Of a DNA stretch of 64,000 nucleotides, positions 1-8,363 are shown piece by piece. The position numbers and the translations under genes are program-made. Positions within the stretch are counted from its first letter, which is position 1; every line of letters begins with the position of its first letter. The stretch lies in the NCBI GenBank assembly GCA_024235875.1, contig JACKLP010000002.1:492374-556373 (forward strand), written 5' to 3'. The notes beneath the pieces are model-generated. The model ran no database searches, was not told the DNA's origin, and saw only the letters and a program-made list of their open reading frames with translations. The DNA is from Burkholderiaceae bacterium (GTDB lineage: Bacteria; Pseudomonadota; Gammaproteobacteria; Burkholderiales; Burkholderiaceae_E).

Positions 1-913
1 GTGAGAATTCGGGCGAATCCGCAATCAGCTCATCGAACATCCGGATCGCCGCGCCGATGTCTTCGCCGCTTCCGATGCGGCGTCCGCGGTAGAGCACCTC
101 CATCGCCTGCAGGTATCGGTCCCAGTCGGGCAGGTCGGTGGCCCGGCGCATGGTGCGCGCGCGCTCGCGCTCGACGCGGTCGAGCTCCGGCTCGATCGCG
201 CCGACCACCTGCTGGGTGATCTCGTCCTGAACCGCGAAGATGTCGTCGAGCCTGCGGTCGTAGCGATCGGCCCAGATCTGCCCGCCGCTGGTGCCATCGA
301 CCAGCATTGCCGAGACGCGCACGCGCCGGCCGTCCTTGCGGATGCTGCCCTCGAGCACGTAGCGCACGCCCAGTTCGCGGGCCACCTCGCGCGCGTCCGC
401 CCGGCGGCCGCGGTAGGTGAACATCGTGCTCGCGGCAATCACGAACATCGAACGGATTCGTGACACCGCGGTGATGATGTCCTCGGTGATGCCGTCGGAG
501 AAGTAGTCCTGCTTCGCATCGTCCGACAGGTTCACGAAGGGCAGCACCGCGATCGAAGGTCGGTCGGCGGCCGATCCGATATTCATGGATCGCGATGGCG
601 GCGCGCTCGAATCGAGCGGTGCCACGAACCGGAACCCGGTGCGCTGGATCGTGCGGATCACGGCCTGACGCTGGCCGTCGTCACCGACCGCCTTGCGCGC
701 CGCATGCACTCGCGACGCAAGGGTGGCGTCCGTCACGAAGCGCCCGCCCCAGACCTCGGCAACCAGCTCGTCCTTGCTCACCACACGTTCGTGATGCGCG
801 ATCAGGTGGGCGAGCAGTGCGAAGACCTGGGGCTCCACGGCAACCGTCGTCTCGCCCCGTCGAAGCTCGCAGGTTTCGGTGTCGAGTGCGTGGTCGCCGA
901 AGTAATGGATCAC
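1..913 (-). CDS. Winged-helix (CadC/OmpR-type) regulator with TolB-like domain, 3' end cut by window edge
   Basis: The visible 304 residues begin at a GTG; the in-frame ATG further up is followed at once by a stop in its own frame, so the GTG is the best start. Residues 1-100 form an OmpR/CadC-type winged helix (FVTDATLASRVHAARKA recognition region, ending RTGFRFVAPL). From about residue 115 comes the TolB-like segment seen in CadC/adenylate-cyclase-like regulators (IAVLPFVNLS, then DYFSDGITEDIITAVSR and YVLEGSIRKDG). Such proteins usually end in TPR repeats, which would lie beyond base 1. Membrane attachment cannot be judged. It is divergent from the methyltransferase gene, with a 211-base spacer between them. 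The family is sure; the signal it senses is unknown. Confidence 0.85.
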   Translation of the reverse strand, partial: MIHYFGDHALDTETCELRRGETTVAVEPQVFALLAHLIAHHERVVSKDELVAEVWGGRFVTDATLASRVHAARKAVGDDGQRQAVIRTIQRTGFRFVAPLDSSAPPSRSMNIGSAADRPSIAVLPFVNLSDDAKQDYFSDGITEDIITAVSRIRSMFVIAASTMFTYRGRRADAREVARELGVRYVLEGSIRKDGRRVRVSAMLVDGTSGGQIWADRYDRRLDDIFAVQDEITQQVVGAIEPELDRVERERARTMRRATDLPDWDRYLQAMEVLYRGRRIGSGEDIGAAIRMFDELIADSPEFS

Positions 914-1124
914 GCGTACGCCTCCATTGCCTGTCTTCTTCCCGCCTGTGTCCGTCGAGCCCAGTATAGGGCCACGCTCGATCGGCCACGCGCAATCGCA
1001 GGCCTTCTACAAGAAAAGATGAAGACCTCAAAGGGTATCTGAAGGAAATCCCAAAGCGCTCGGACCCGCTCGCTTTGAAGATGATTCCACCGCCAGCAGG
1101 CGCCACCCGAAACGAGGAGACGAG

Positions 1125-1931
1125 ATGACTACGAGCGAGCCACGCAAGCCGACCACCGCCGCCGTCAATGGGCCCCTCTGGGGCGCGAAAGCGCGCGACT
1201 GGGCCGAACTGCAGGAGGCGAGATTCCGTCCGATGTACGAGGCCGTTTTCGATCGAACAGGGCTCGGGACCAATACGCAATACCTGGATGTCGGTTGCGG
1301 CGCCGGTCTGGCTGCGATGATCGCGTCCAAGCGCGGCGCCGAGGTCTCGGGGATCGACGCCGCGCTGGGCCTGCTCGAGGTCGCGAACGAGCGCGTACCC
1401 AAGGGTGACTTGCGCCACGCGGACCTCGAGTCCCTGCCGTTTGGCGATGCGTCATTCGACCTCGTCACCGGCTTCAATTCCTTCCAGTACGCGGGCAATC
1501 CGGTGGTCGCGCTGTCGGAGGCGGCACGCGTGGTCCGGCCTGCCGGCCAGGTCGTGATCGCGACATGGGGGGTGCCCGACGGCATGGAGGCGAGTGCGAT
1601 CGTGCGCTCGATGGGCCCCTTGCTGCCGCCACCTCCACCGGGCGCACCGGGACCGTTCGCGCTGTCGGACGAATCCGCGCTGCGCACCTTTGCCCAGGCC
1701 GCCGGGCTACGTGCGCGAGACGTTTTCGACGTGTACTTGGACTTCGTGTTCGCCGATCATGACGCCGCCATTAGGGGCCTGTCGGCCTCTGGCGTTGCGG
1801 TTCGCGCGGCCGCGCACAGCGGGCAGCAGGCTGTCGAGCAGGCGCACGAGCAGGCCATCGCGCCCTATCTACAGCAAGATGGCAGCTATCGTTTGAAGGC
1901 GAGCTTTCGCTGCCTTGTCGCATGTCCATGA
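1125..1931 (+). CDS. Class I SAM-dependent methyltransferase
   Basis: A 268-residue cytoplasmic methyltransferase of the Methyltransf_11/UbiE-like type. The SAM-binding motif I reads YLDVGCGAGLAA at residues 53-64, followed by the acidic end of beta-2 (GIDAALGLLE), motif II-like LPFGDASFDLVTGFNSFQY and motif III around VVIATWG. The C-terminus (APYLQQDGSYRLKASFRCLVA) is the normal family end, so the gene is complete. The start is supported by GAGGAG nine bases upstream. The next gene begins 32 bases beyond, suggesting co-transcription with the thioesterase. Substrate is not predictable. Confidence 0.9.
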   Translation: MTTSEPRKPTTAAVNGPLWGAKARDWAELQEARFRPMYEAVFDRTGLGTNTQYLDVGCGAGLAAMIASKRGAEVSGIDAALGLLEVANERVPKGDLRHADLESLPFGDASFDLVTGFNSFQYAGNPVVALSEAARVVRPAGQVVIATWGVPDGMEASAIVRSMGPLLPPPPPGAPGPFALSDESALRTFAQAAGLRARDVFDVYLDFVFADHDAAIRGLSASGVAVRAAAHSGQQAVEQAHEQAIAPYLQQDGSYRLKASFRCLVACP

Positions 1932-1962
1932 TTGGTACGAGTCTGCCGGGAGGCAACGGGAA

Positions 1963-2460
1963 ATGACGCCGATAAGAATTACGAGCGAGTCATTCGAAGC
2001 GGGACGATTCTTCGACGGCTTCTCGCTGCCACCGGTAACGCGGTGGCTGGCTCCGCGCTTCGTTGCCCACGATCCAGCGAGTGCAACGCTACGGCTCGAC
2101 TACCTGGCGCGGCAGGAGTGGGGCCATCCGGGCGGGATGGTCCAGGGCGGAATCGTCACCGCGATGATGGACGACACGATGGGGCCGCTGGTTCTGGCCC
2201 AAACGGGAGGTCGCTTCCACCCGGCGAGCACTGACATTCACACGCGCTACTTCCGCGGATTGCGCGTCGGCGACACGTGCCAGGTGGAGGCGCATCTGGA
2301 GCATGCCGGGCGATCGGTGGCTTTCGTCCGTGCGGAGATGGTTTCGGAAGATGGCAAGCTCGTCGCGCGGGCAACGAACACGGTGCGTCTCATCGACTAC
2401 ATCGACTCATCGGCGCACGCATATTCGGTGCCAGGTAACACAAGTAGCGGACCATGCTGA
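1963..2460 (+). CDS. PaaI-type hotdog thioesterase
   Basis: 165 residues with a hotdog fold of the PaaI/YigI class, hydrolysing acyl- or aryl-CoA thioesters. The signature HPGGMVQGGIVTAMMDD (residues 55-71) carries the helix that caps the active site, with D70/D71 as the likely catalytic acid; RATNTVRLI forms the last strand. An upstream ATG exists that overlaps the methyltransferase stop, but GGGAGG sits correctly before the ATG used here. The tail after residue 145 is not conserved-looking. Physiological substrate unknown. Confidence 0.85.
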   Translation: MTPIRITSESFEAGRFFDGFSLPPVTRWLAPRFVAHDPASATLRLDYLARQEWGHPGGMVQGGIVTAMMDDTMGPLVLAQTGGRFHPASTDIHTRYFRGLRVGDTCQVEAHLEHAGRSVAFVRAEMVSEDGKLVARATNTVRLIDYIDSSAHAYSVPGNTSSGPC

Positions 2461-2618
2461 GGCTGTCTGTATAAACGTCAACGGGTGGTGAGGTGATGCC
2501 TGTTGGTGCGCCATCGGCAAAACTACGGCAGACTTTCCGGATGTCGTCAGGACTCGCCTTCGGTGGTTGAGGAATTCTCGGAAGCGTAAGTCTGTGACGC
2601 CCGGATGGAGGACCGAGA

Positions 2619-3554
2619 ATGAAGCTATGCGTGATTCAGGAGCCGCCGGTCTGGCTCGATCTCGAAGCATCCATGGCCCGGGCCCTGGACCTGATCGGGC
2701 AGGCGGCGAATCAGGGCGCGAAGTTGGTCGTGTTCCCGGAAGCCTGGTTTCCAGGCTATCCGGTATTCGTGTGGCGACTCGCACCCGGACCAGGAATGGC
2801 CGATACCCGAGCCTTGTTTCGTCGGCTGCAGAGCAACGCGGTCGATCGACTGGGCGGCGGACTCGCCCCGCTCCAAGCGGCCGCCGCCGAATATGGCGTG
2901 GTGCTGGTGGTGGGCTATCAGGAACTCGACAGCAGCCAAAGCGGCTCCACGCTGTTCAACGCATGCGCCGTCATCGACGCCGACGGACGCATCGCCAACA
3001 ACCATCGGAAGCTGATGCCCACCAGCCCCGAGCGAATGGTCTGGGGCTTCGGCGACGCCAGCGGCTTGCGTGTGGTGCAGACAGCGGTGGGCCGCATCGG
3101 CACCCTGCTGTGCTGGGAGAACTACATGCCGCTCGCGCGCTGCGCACTCTACGCTCAGGACCTGGAGATTCTTTGTGCACCAACCTGGGACAAGGGCGAC
3201 GTCTGGCTGGCGACGATGCAGCATATCTCGCGCGAGGGCGGGTGCTGGGTGATTGGCTGTTCAACACCCATGGAGGCAACTGACATCCCAGCCGACGTTC
3301 CGGCGCGCGCAACGATTTTCCCGGACGAGAACGAGTGGATCGATCCGGGCGACGCGGTGGTTTATCGCCCCTCGGGCGAGTTGCTTGCCGGGCCGATGCG
3401 CCGCAACAAGGGCATGCTTTTCGCGGACATCGATCCTGCCGATGCGCGCGCGTCGCGTCGCATGTTCGATGCGACCGGCCACTATGCCCGCCCGGACATC
3501 TTCACGCTCGAGGTGAACCGGGCGGTGATGTCGCCGGTGGTGCTTCGGGACTGA
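2619..3554 (+). CDS. Nitrilase-superfamily carbon-nitrogen hydrolase
   Basis: 311 residues, the usual length for branch-1 nitrilases. The catalytic triad is visible: E41 (in FPEAWFPGYP), K131 (HRKLMPT) and C165 (LLCWENYMP). The WEN-Y-MP context after the Cys is typical of true nitrilases or cyanide/arylacetonitrile hydrolases rather than amidases, so conversion of a nitrile to the carboxylic acid and ammonia is likely. A purine-rich stretch (GGAGGACCGAG) precedes the ATG. It is followed 60 bases later by an FMN-binding protein. Specific nitrile substrate not predictable. Confidence 0.9.
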   Translation: MKLCVIQEPPVWLDLEASMARALDLIGQAANQGAKLVVFPEAWFPGYPVFVWRLAPGPGMADTRALFRRLQSNAVDRLGGGLAPLQAAAAEYGVVLVVGYQELDSSQSGSTLFNACAVIDADGRIANNHRKLMPTSPERMVWGFGDASGLRVVQTAVGRIGTLLCWENYMPLARCALYAQDLEILCAPTWDKGDVWLATMQHISREGGCWVIGCSTPMEATDIPADVPARATIFPDENEWIDPGDAVVYRPSGELLAGPMRRNKGMLFADIDPADARASRRMFDATGHYARPDIFTLEVNRAVMSPVVLRD

Positions 3555-3614
3555 ACGGCGGCGCGAGGGCCCGGGTCCTCGTCGGAGATCGTTCATGAAT
3601 TTGCTGGAGTCGAT

Positions 3615-4271
3615 ATGCCCAAGACCTACACGGCCGCCCAGACGGAACTGCAGCGTCGATTCGGCGTCGAGGCGGTTGCCACGCGCATGCGCGAGATCGT
3701 CATCCGCTCCGAGCTTGCAGACAGCGACAAGGCGTTCATCGAGTCGCGCGACCTGTTCTTTCTGGCGACGGTGGATGCAGCGGGCCAGCCTAGTTGCTCG
3801 TACAAGGGCGGTGCACCGGGTTTCGTCCAGGTGAGAAGCCCGGTGTCGATCGAGTTTCCGCTCTACAACGGCAACAGCATGTTCCTGTCTGCCGGAAACA
3901 TGGCGGAGACCGGCAAGGTCGGCATGCTCTTCATCGACTTCGATACACCGCACCGGCTTCGTGTCGAAGGTTCGGTGGAGATCAACGGCGAGCCTGCAGC
4001 CTGCGCGCGATGGCCAGGCGCCGAACTTGTCGCTGTAGCAACGGTCAGCGCGGTCTTCGTGAACTGCCCACGATACATCCATCGCTCGCAACGAGTGAGC
4101 GCATCAAGATACGTGCCCGATGCCCGCGGCGACGCTCCGCTTCCGGCCTGGAAGCGCATCGACGCGTTTCAGGACGTGCTTCCCGCCACCGACGGCGCAC
4201 GAGTTGGCGAAGAGGGTGGCCCGATCACGCTACAGGAGTATCGCGCCAGGCTGGTTACGGGCAACGGCTGA
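3615..4271 (+). CDS. Pyridoxamine 5'-phosphate oxidase-like FMN-binding protein
   Basis: 218 residues of the split-barrel flavin-binding class. Residues 38-75 (AFIESRDLFFLATVDAAGQP, then SCSYKGG) form the first strands and the flavin-phosphate contact; NGNSMFLSAGNMAETGKVGMLFID is the dimer-barrel segment, and the RLRVEGSVEI strand follows. This resembles the MSMEG_1061-type subgroup of the PNPOx family, not true PdxH. Reaction unknown. It lies in line with the nitrilase and is probably co-transcribed; its 3' end overlaps a decayed gene on the other strand. Confidence 0.8.
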   Translation: MPKTYTAAQTELQRRFGVEAVATRMREIVIRSELADSDKAFIESRDLFFLATVDAAGQPSCSYKGGAPGFVQVRSPVSIEFPLYNGNSMFLSAGNMAETGKVGMLFIDFDTPHRLRVEGSVEINGEPAACARWPGAELVAVATVSAVFVNCPRYIHRSQRVSASRYVPDARGDAPLPAWKRIDAFQDVLPATDGARVGEEGGPITLQEYRARLVTGNG

Positions 4272-4498
4272 CGCGCGCCACGCCATCGAGAGACACGAGT
4301 TCGGCGTTCGGAACCCGGTGGGCAATCAACCTCGCTTCCTCGAACGGAATGCGTGCATCGGTTCGGCCCGCGGCGTAGCCCACCGCGAGCCGCGCTTCCG
4401 AAAATGATCAGTCGTGAGACGCGTTCCGAGTGACGAGCCGCGTAGCGGATCTGCCTCGTGATAGCGGCGAAGCAGCGGTCGTAGGGGCCGAGCGCGAT
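4255..4498 (-). pseudogene. Alpha/beta-hydrolase remnant (two out-of-frame fragments)
   Basis: Reading the minus strand gives IRYAARHSERVSRLIIFGS (about 4455-4398), which matches the post-nucleophile helix and strand of LuxR/cyclase-associated alpha/beta-hydrolases. In a different frame comes GRTDARIPFEEARLIAHRVP and then NAELVSLDGVARV, the family's C-terminal D-containing loop, ending at a TAA at 4257-4255. The frame break near 4375-4398 and the loss of everything between the two conserved blocks mark it as a pseudogene. The rest of the 4272-4793 gap (4499-4793) shows no convincing gene. Confidence 0.6.
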
Positions 4499-4793
4499 CG
4501 ATTCCGAGCGTCATCGGAACGAAATGCGAACGCTTCATCCGAAGACTGCTTGCTGCGTATCGACCCGTGCGCACGACATCAGCCCGCGATGGCGCGCATC
4601 ATGAAGCGAATCAAGATCCTGCTCGCACCGAGCGGCGCGCTGCCGTGGCCGTCAGGCGCTAGAGCTAGAAGATGAGCGCGCGCTACGATCGAGAGCATTC
4701 CGGGGGAGCCTGGACGATGGGCGCGGGCGCCACAACGGAGCGCGTGAAGGAGCCCTTCGGACGAGAGGACATACGCTCGACGATGAAGCACTG

Positions 4794-7700
4794 ATGGACC
4801 GGATGAATCTGTTCGGCGGCTTCGAACTCGTGGCCGACGACGCGCGGTGCGATGCGACGCCTGGGCGCCGCGGGCAGTTGCTGCTCGCGCACCTGGTGCT
4901 CGCGCGCGGCGCGCCGGTCGGCCGTGCGGTGCTTGGCCGCACGCTTTGGCCCGACAGTGATCCACCCCAGGCGCTCACCAACGTGCGCCGCGAACTCCAT
5001 CTGCTGCGGCGCGCCTGGCCTGTCTTCGAACAGGCAATCGCGACCGCTCGCGACAGCCTGCGCTGGAAGCCGACGGGCAGCGTGCGGGTCGATGTGCTCG
5101 AGTTCCTCGAACATCTGGAGGCGGCCGAGGTGGCGCCGGCCGGTCTGTCCCGGTCCGAGGCCGTTGCGCGCCAGGCGGGACATCTTCGCGACGCGGTTTC
5201 GCTGGCCCGTGGCGGCTTGCTACCGGCCATCGATGACCACTGGCTCGACGACGAGCGACAGATCCTGCAACGCCGGCTCGTTGGCGCGTTGCGCGATCTC
5301 GTCCAGCACGAGACCGGGTTGAGGCGATTCGACGATGCCTTTCTGCACGCGACCCGCTGGCAGCAGATCGAACCGTTCGACGAGTCGGCATGCGCCGCCC
5401 GCATCGCACTGTGCCTGCGGCGCGGAGAACGCGTCGCGGCGCTGGGTGCCTATGAAGCATTCGCGGCGCTGCTCGATCGCGAACTCGGGACGACACCCGG
5501 TCCGGTACTCCGGGCCATGATGGAGAACCTGGCTGCGAACAGTGGTCCGACCTCTCCGTTCAGGGGCGACCCCTTGGCCGGCCGCGCGGCCCCCGCGGTG
5601 ACGGCTGCGGCGCTGGTCGGCCGCAGCGAACAACTCGAGCGGCTCGAGGCCGAATGGTCGACATGTGTGCCTGGGACGCTGAAGATGATCGTCATTGGTG
5701 GCGAGCCCGGTATCGGCAAGAGCCGCCTGGCGGCGGAGTTCCTGGCACGGCGCGAGGCCGCCGCAGAGGCTGTCGTCCGCGCCAGGTCGGCGGCCGATGG
5801 TCACGGTTTCGACGCCGTGCGCAATTGGTTCTCGGCGTCGACGCTGCGGCCTGGGGTCGAGACCCTCGACGCCGAGGCCGCTGCGGCCTTGTCGAGCCTG
5901 CTCGACGCACCGACAACGCACGCTCGATCAGCCCGGGACGCATCGGCGCCGCGGCGGCCGGGTCGGCAGTTGTTCAATACGCTGGTGCAGGTACTCGATG
6001 CGGCGGCGACGCCGCTGGTCCTCTATCTCGACGACCTGCAATGGTGCGACGGCGACTCCGCGCGCTGGCTCGCGCATCTGGTGCGCGGCGGCACGCGGGC
6101 GAGGGTGTTGTTGCTGTGCACGATGCGCCCGCGCGACGGCCGCTCGGGCACGCCGGTCGACGCGCTGCTCGACGACGCCCGACGCACGAAGCGTTTGGTC
6201 GAGTTGGCGCTGGGTCCCCTTCCGGAGCAGGCGGCGCATCTGCTCGCGCTACAGTCGCTCGACGAGCGCCAGTCACTGGAGCCGCGCACACTCGAGATGC
6301 TGCGTGCCTGCTGCCACCGGGCGGGCGGCAATCCGTTGTTCGTGACCGAACTGGTGCGGGCGTGGGAGATGCGCGAAACGGGAAGCGCGAGCTTGTGCTT
6401 CGACGATCTGGTCGAGGCACAGATCGAGCGGGTCATCTGCGGTCGAGTCGAACGCTTGTCGCCGCTTGCCCAACAGGTCCTCGGCTTCGCGGCCCTGGCG
6501 GGCGCGCGTTTCGACGAGGCGCTGGTCGGCGGCGCGAGCGGGATCGATTCGGCATCGGTCGTCGCAGCGCTCGATGAATGCTGGCGCAATGCGCTATTGC
6601 GCGAATTCGACGACGGCCTGTTCGGCTTCAACCACGACTGTGTTCGCGAAGCGATCGATGCATCGCTCGGTCCGGGCAAGCGCCGTGATCTGCACCGGCG
6701 CCTGGCCGCCGCGCTCGAATCGGGTGTTTGCGGGGAACCGATGCACTACAGCGCCGCACTTGCCCGCCACCACGCAAGGGCCGGAAACGTCGACGACGCG
6801 GCACTCTGGTTCGAGCGGGCAGGCGAGGTCGCCGGTCGGATGTTCTGCGTCGAAGAGTCCTGCCAGCACTTTCGCGACGCGATCGTGCTGCTGGAGCGGA
6901 AGGCGTCGCCGGAAAATGCGGCAGACCGGCTCCGGCTGCTGATTCACCTCGCGCACATGACGGTCGTGTCCCATGGCATGAGCAGCCTCGAGGCGGAGGA
7001 CGTCGCAAAGCGCATCGAGGCCTTGTTGCCCCTGGTCGTAGACCCGATGCTCAGGATGCAGGCCTTCGAGCGATTGCGGGTCTTCCATGGCGCGCGCGGC
7101 AACATCGACTCGGCCATCTCCTGGTCACGCGCGCTCGACGGCGCGATGTTCGCCCTGCGCGAGCATGGGTCGACGGTCTACTCGAAGACCTTGCTCGCGT
7201 CGGTGCTCGAACTGGCCGGGCGGATCGACGAAGCCAATGCGATGATCGACGCTGGCCTTGGCGAGCTGGATCAGCCCGGACAACAGATCCGGCCCGGCAG
7301 GCAGCTCGGCGCTCACCTCCAGAACTACCTGCTGCTGACGATCGGCGCCTTGCTTCGCCTGCGTCATGGCGACCCGGCGGCCACCGAGTTGCTCGAGGCG
7401 CGGGCGAACGCATTGGTGCGCTCGGATCTGTGGCCCTACCTGCGCGGAATCGTCGATTTCCAGTGGTCGCGGCTGGCCTTCCTGCGACGCGATCCGGCGA
7501 TGGCCCGGCACTACGGCGAACGCCTGGTCGACGAGGGCGGTCGTTTCGGTGCACTGCTGCATTCGATCTCCGGGCGCTTCACCTGCGGCTGGGTGCAGGC
7601 CTGCGAAGGCGATCGCGCGGGCATCGAGGCAATGCAGGGCGCGATACGGGAGTTCGACGCACCGCGGCTCGGGATGCACACCCCGATGCGCTACGCGCTG

Positions 7701-8084
7701 CTCGCCGAGCAGCAGCTTGCGCACGACATGCCTGACGAAGCGCTTGCATGCATCGCGTCGACGATCGAACTCAGCCGGGCGACCGGTTCACTCGACATGA
7801 TCCCGGATCTGTTGCGGCTCGAAGGCATCGCGCGGGCGCTTCGAAGCGGACGCGCGGACGACGCTGCGATCGAGTGCTTTCGAGGTGCCGCGTCGATGGC
7901 CGCCGACCAGGGCGACCGGCTCACGCAGATGCGTGCGTTGCTCGAACTGGCGAAATCGGGTGCCACGGCCGCCGATCGGCGAGCCATCGCCGGGCTGCGG
8001 CCGATTCTCGAGGCGTTCTCGGCGCAGGCGACCGGCCCCAACCAGGACGACGCGCTGCGGCTGCTGGCATTGGATCGAACCTAG
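4794..8084 (+). CDS. Large BTAD/AAA ATPase transcriptional regulator (SARP/LAL-like)
   Basis: 1096 residues. Residues 1-90 form a winged-helix DNA-binding domain of the SARP type (LVLARGAPVGRAVLGRTLWP, then ALTNVRRELHLLRR), followed to about residue 240 by the all-helical bacterial transcriptional activator domain. An AAA/NACHT-like ATPase follows, with Walker A GEPGIGKS (303-310) and Walker B LVLYLDDLQW (407-416). The remaining ~500 residues are TPR-like helices rich in A/L/R with no C-terminal LuxR helix-turn-helix. Such proteins integrate a ligand and ATP to activate nearby genes. It stands alone, 280 bases before the polysaccharide locus, which is its most obvious possible target, though this is only inferred. 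Confidence 0.85.
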   Translation: MDRMNLFGGFELVADDARCDATPGRRGQLLLAHLVLARGAPVGRAVLGRTLWPDSDPPQALTNVRRELHLLRRAWPVFEQAIATARDSLRWKPTGSVRVDVLEFLEHLEAAEVAPAGLSRSEAVARQAGHLRDAVSLARGGLLPAIDDHWLDDERQILQRRLVGALRDLVQHETGLRRFDDAFLHATRWQQIEPFDESACAARIALCLRRGERVAALGAYEAFAALLDRELGTTPGPVLRAMMENLAANSGPTSPFRGDPLAGRAAPAVTAAALVGRSEQLERLEAEWSTCVPGTLKMIVIGGEPGIGKSRLAAEFLARREAAAEAVVRARSAADGHGFDAVRNWFSASTLRPGVETLDAEAAAALSSLLDAPTTHARSARDASAPRRPGRQLFNTLVQVLDAAATPLVLYLDDLQWCDGDSARWLAHLVRGGTRARVLLLCTMRPRDGRSGTPVDALLDDARRTKRLVELALGPLPEQAAHLLALQSLDERQSLEPRTLEMLRACCHRAGGNPLFVTELVRAWEMRETGSASLCFDDLVEAQIERVICGRVERLSPLAQQVLGFAALAGARFDEALVGGASGIDSASVVAALDECWRNALLREFDDGLFGFNHDCVREAIDASLGPGKRRDLHRRLAAALESGVCGEPMHYSAALARHHARAGNVDDAALWFERAGEVAGRMFCVEESCQHFRDAIVLLERKASPENAADRLRLLIHLAHMTVVSHGMSSLEAEDVAKRIEALLPLVVDPMLRMQAFERLRVFHGARGNIDSAISWSRALDGAMFALREHGSTVYSKTLLASVLELAGRIDEANAMIDAGLGELDQPGQQIRPGRQLGAHLQNYLLLTIGALLRLRHGDPAATELLEARANALVRSDLWPYLRGIVDFQWSRLAFLRRDPAMARHYGERLVDEGGRFGALLHSISGRFTCGWVQACEGDRAGIEAMQGAIREFDAPRLGMHTPMRYALLAEQQLAHDMPDEALACIASTIELSRATGSLDMIPDLLRLEGIARALRSGRADDAAIECFRGAASMAADQGDRLTQMRALLELAKSGATAADRRAIAGLRPILEAFSAQATGPNQDDALRLLALDRT

Positions 8085-8363
8085 TCCTTGCCGCAGACGG
8101 CGGGATCGTGGCCAGCGACCTGTGCCGTCGGTGCGCCGCGCCAGCCGACGTGCAGGCGGAATTCACGGACCGACGGTCCGTCGCGCGTTCCGGCGATCGT
8201 CGCCGGGATCGTAGTAGGGCCGGGTCTTCACGCCCGTGCGCGACCAACAAGTGGCCGTTGGTCGGCACATGATTCGCACCGGGCGATTAGATGGGGGGGC
8301 ATCGGCGCGGCTCGACTACATTGGGGAGGCTTGACTCGAACGGCACCCTCTCGACACGCAACC
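8085..8363. other. Intergenic spacer with a 7-bp hairpin, upstream of the EPS locus
   Basis: No coding pattern is convincing here: the open frame that runs back to 8088 lacks any ribosome site and is Arg/Pro-rich shadow sequence. A perfect inverted repeat ACGGACC-GAC-GGTCCGT lies at 8165-8181, 81 bases after the regulator stop; it has no T-run, so it may be an operator or a factor-dependent terminator. The spacer should contain the promoter of the EPS genes, but no clear -35/-10 pair stands out. Confidence 0.4.
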
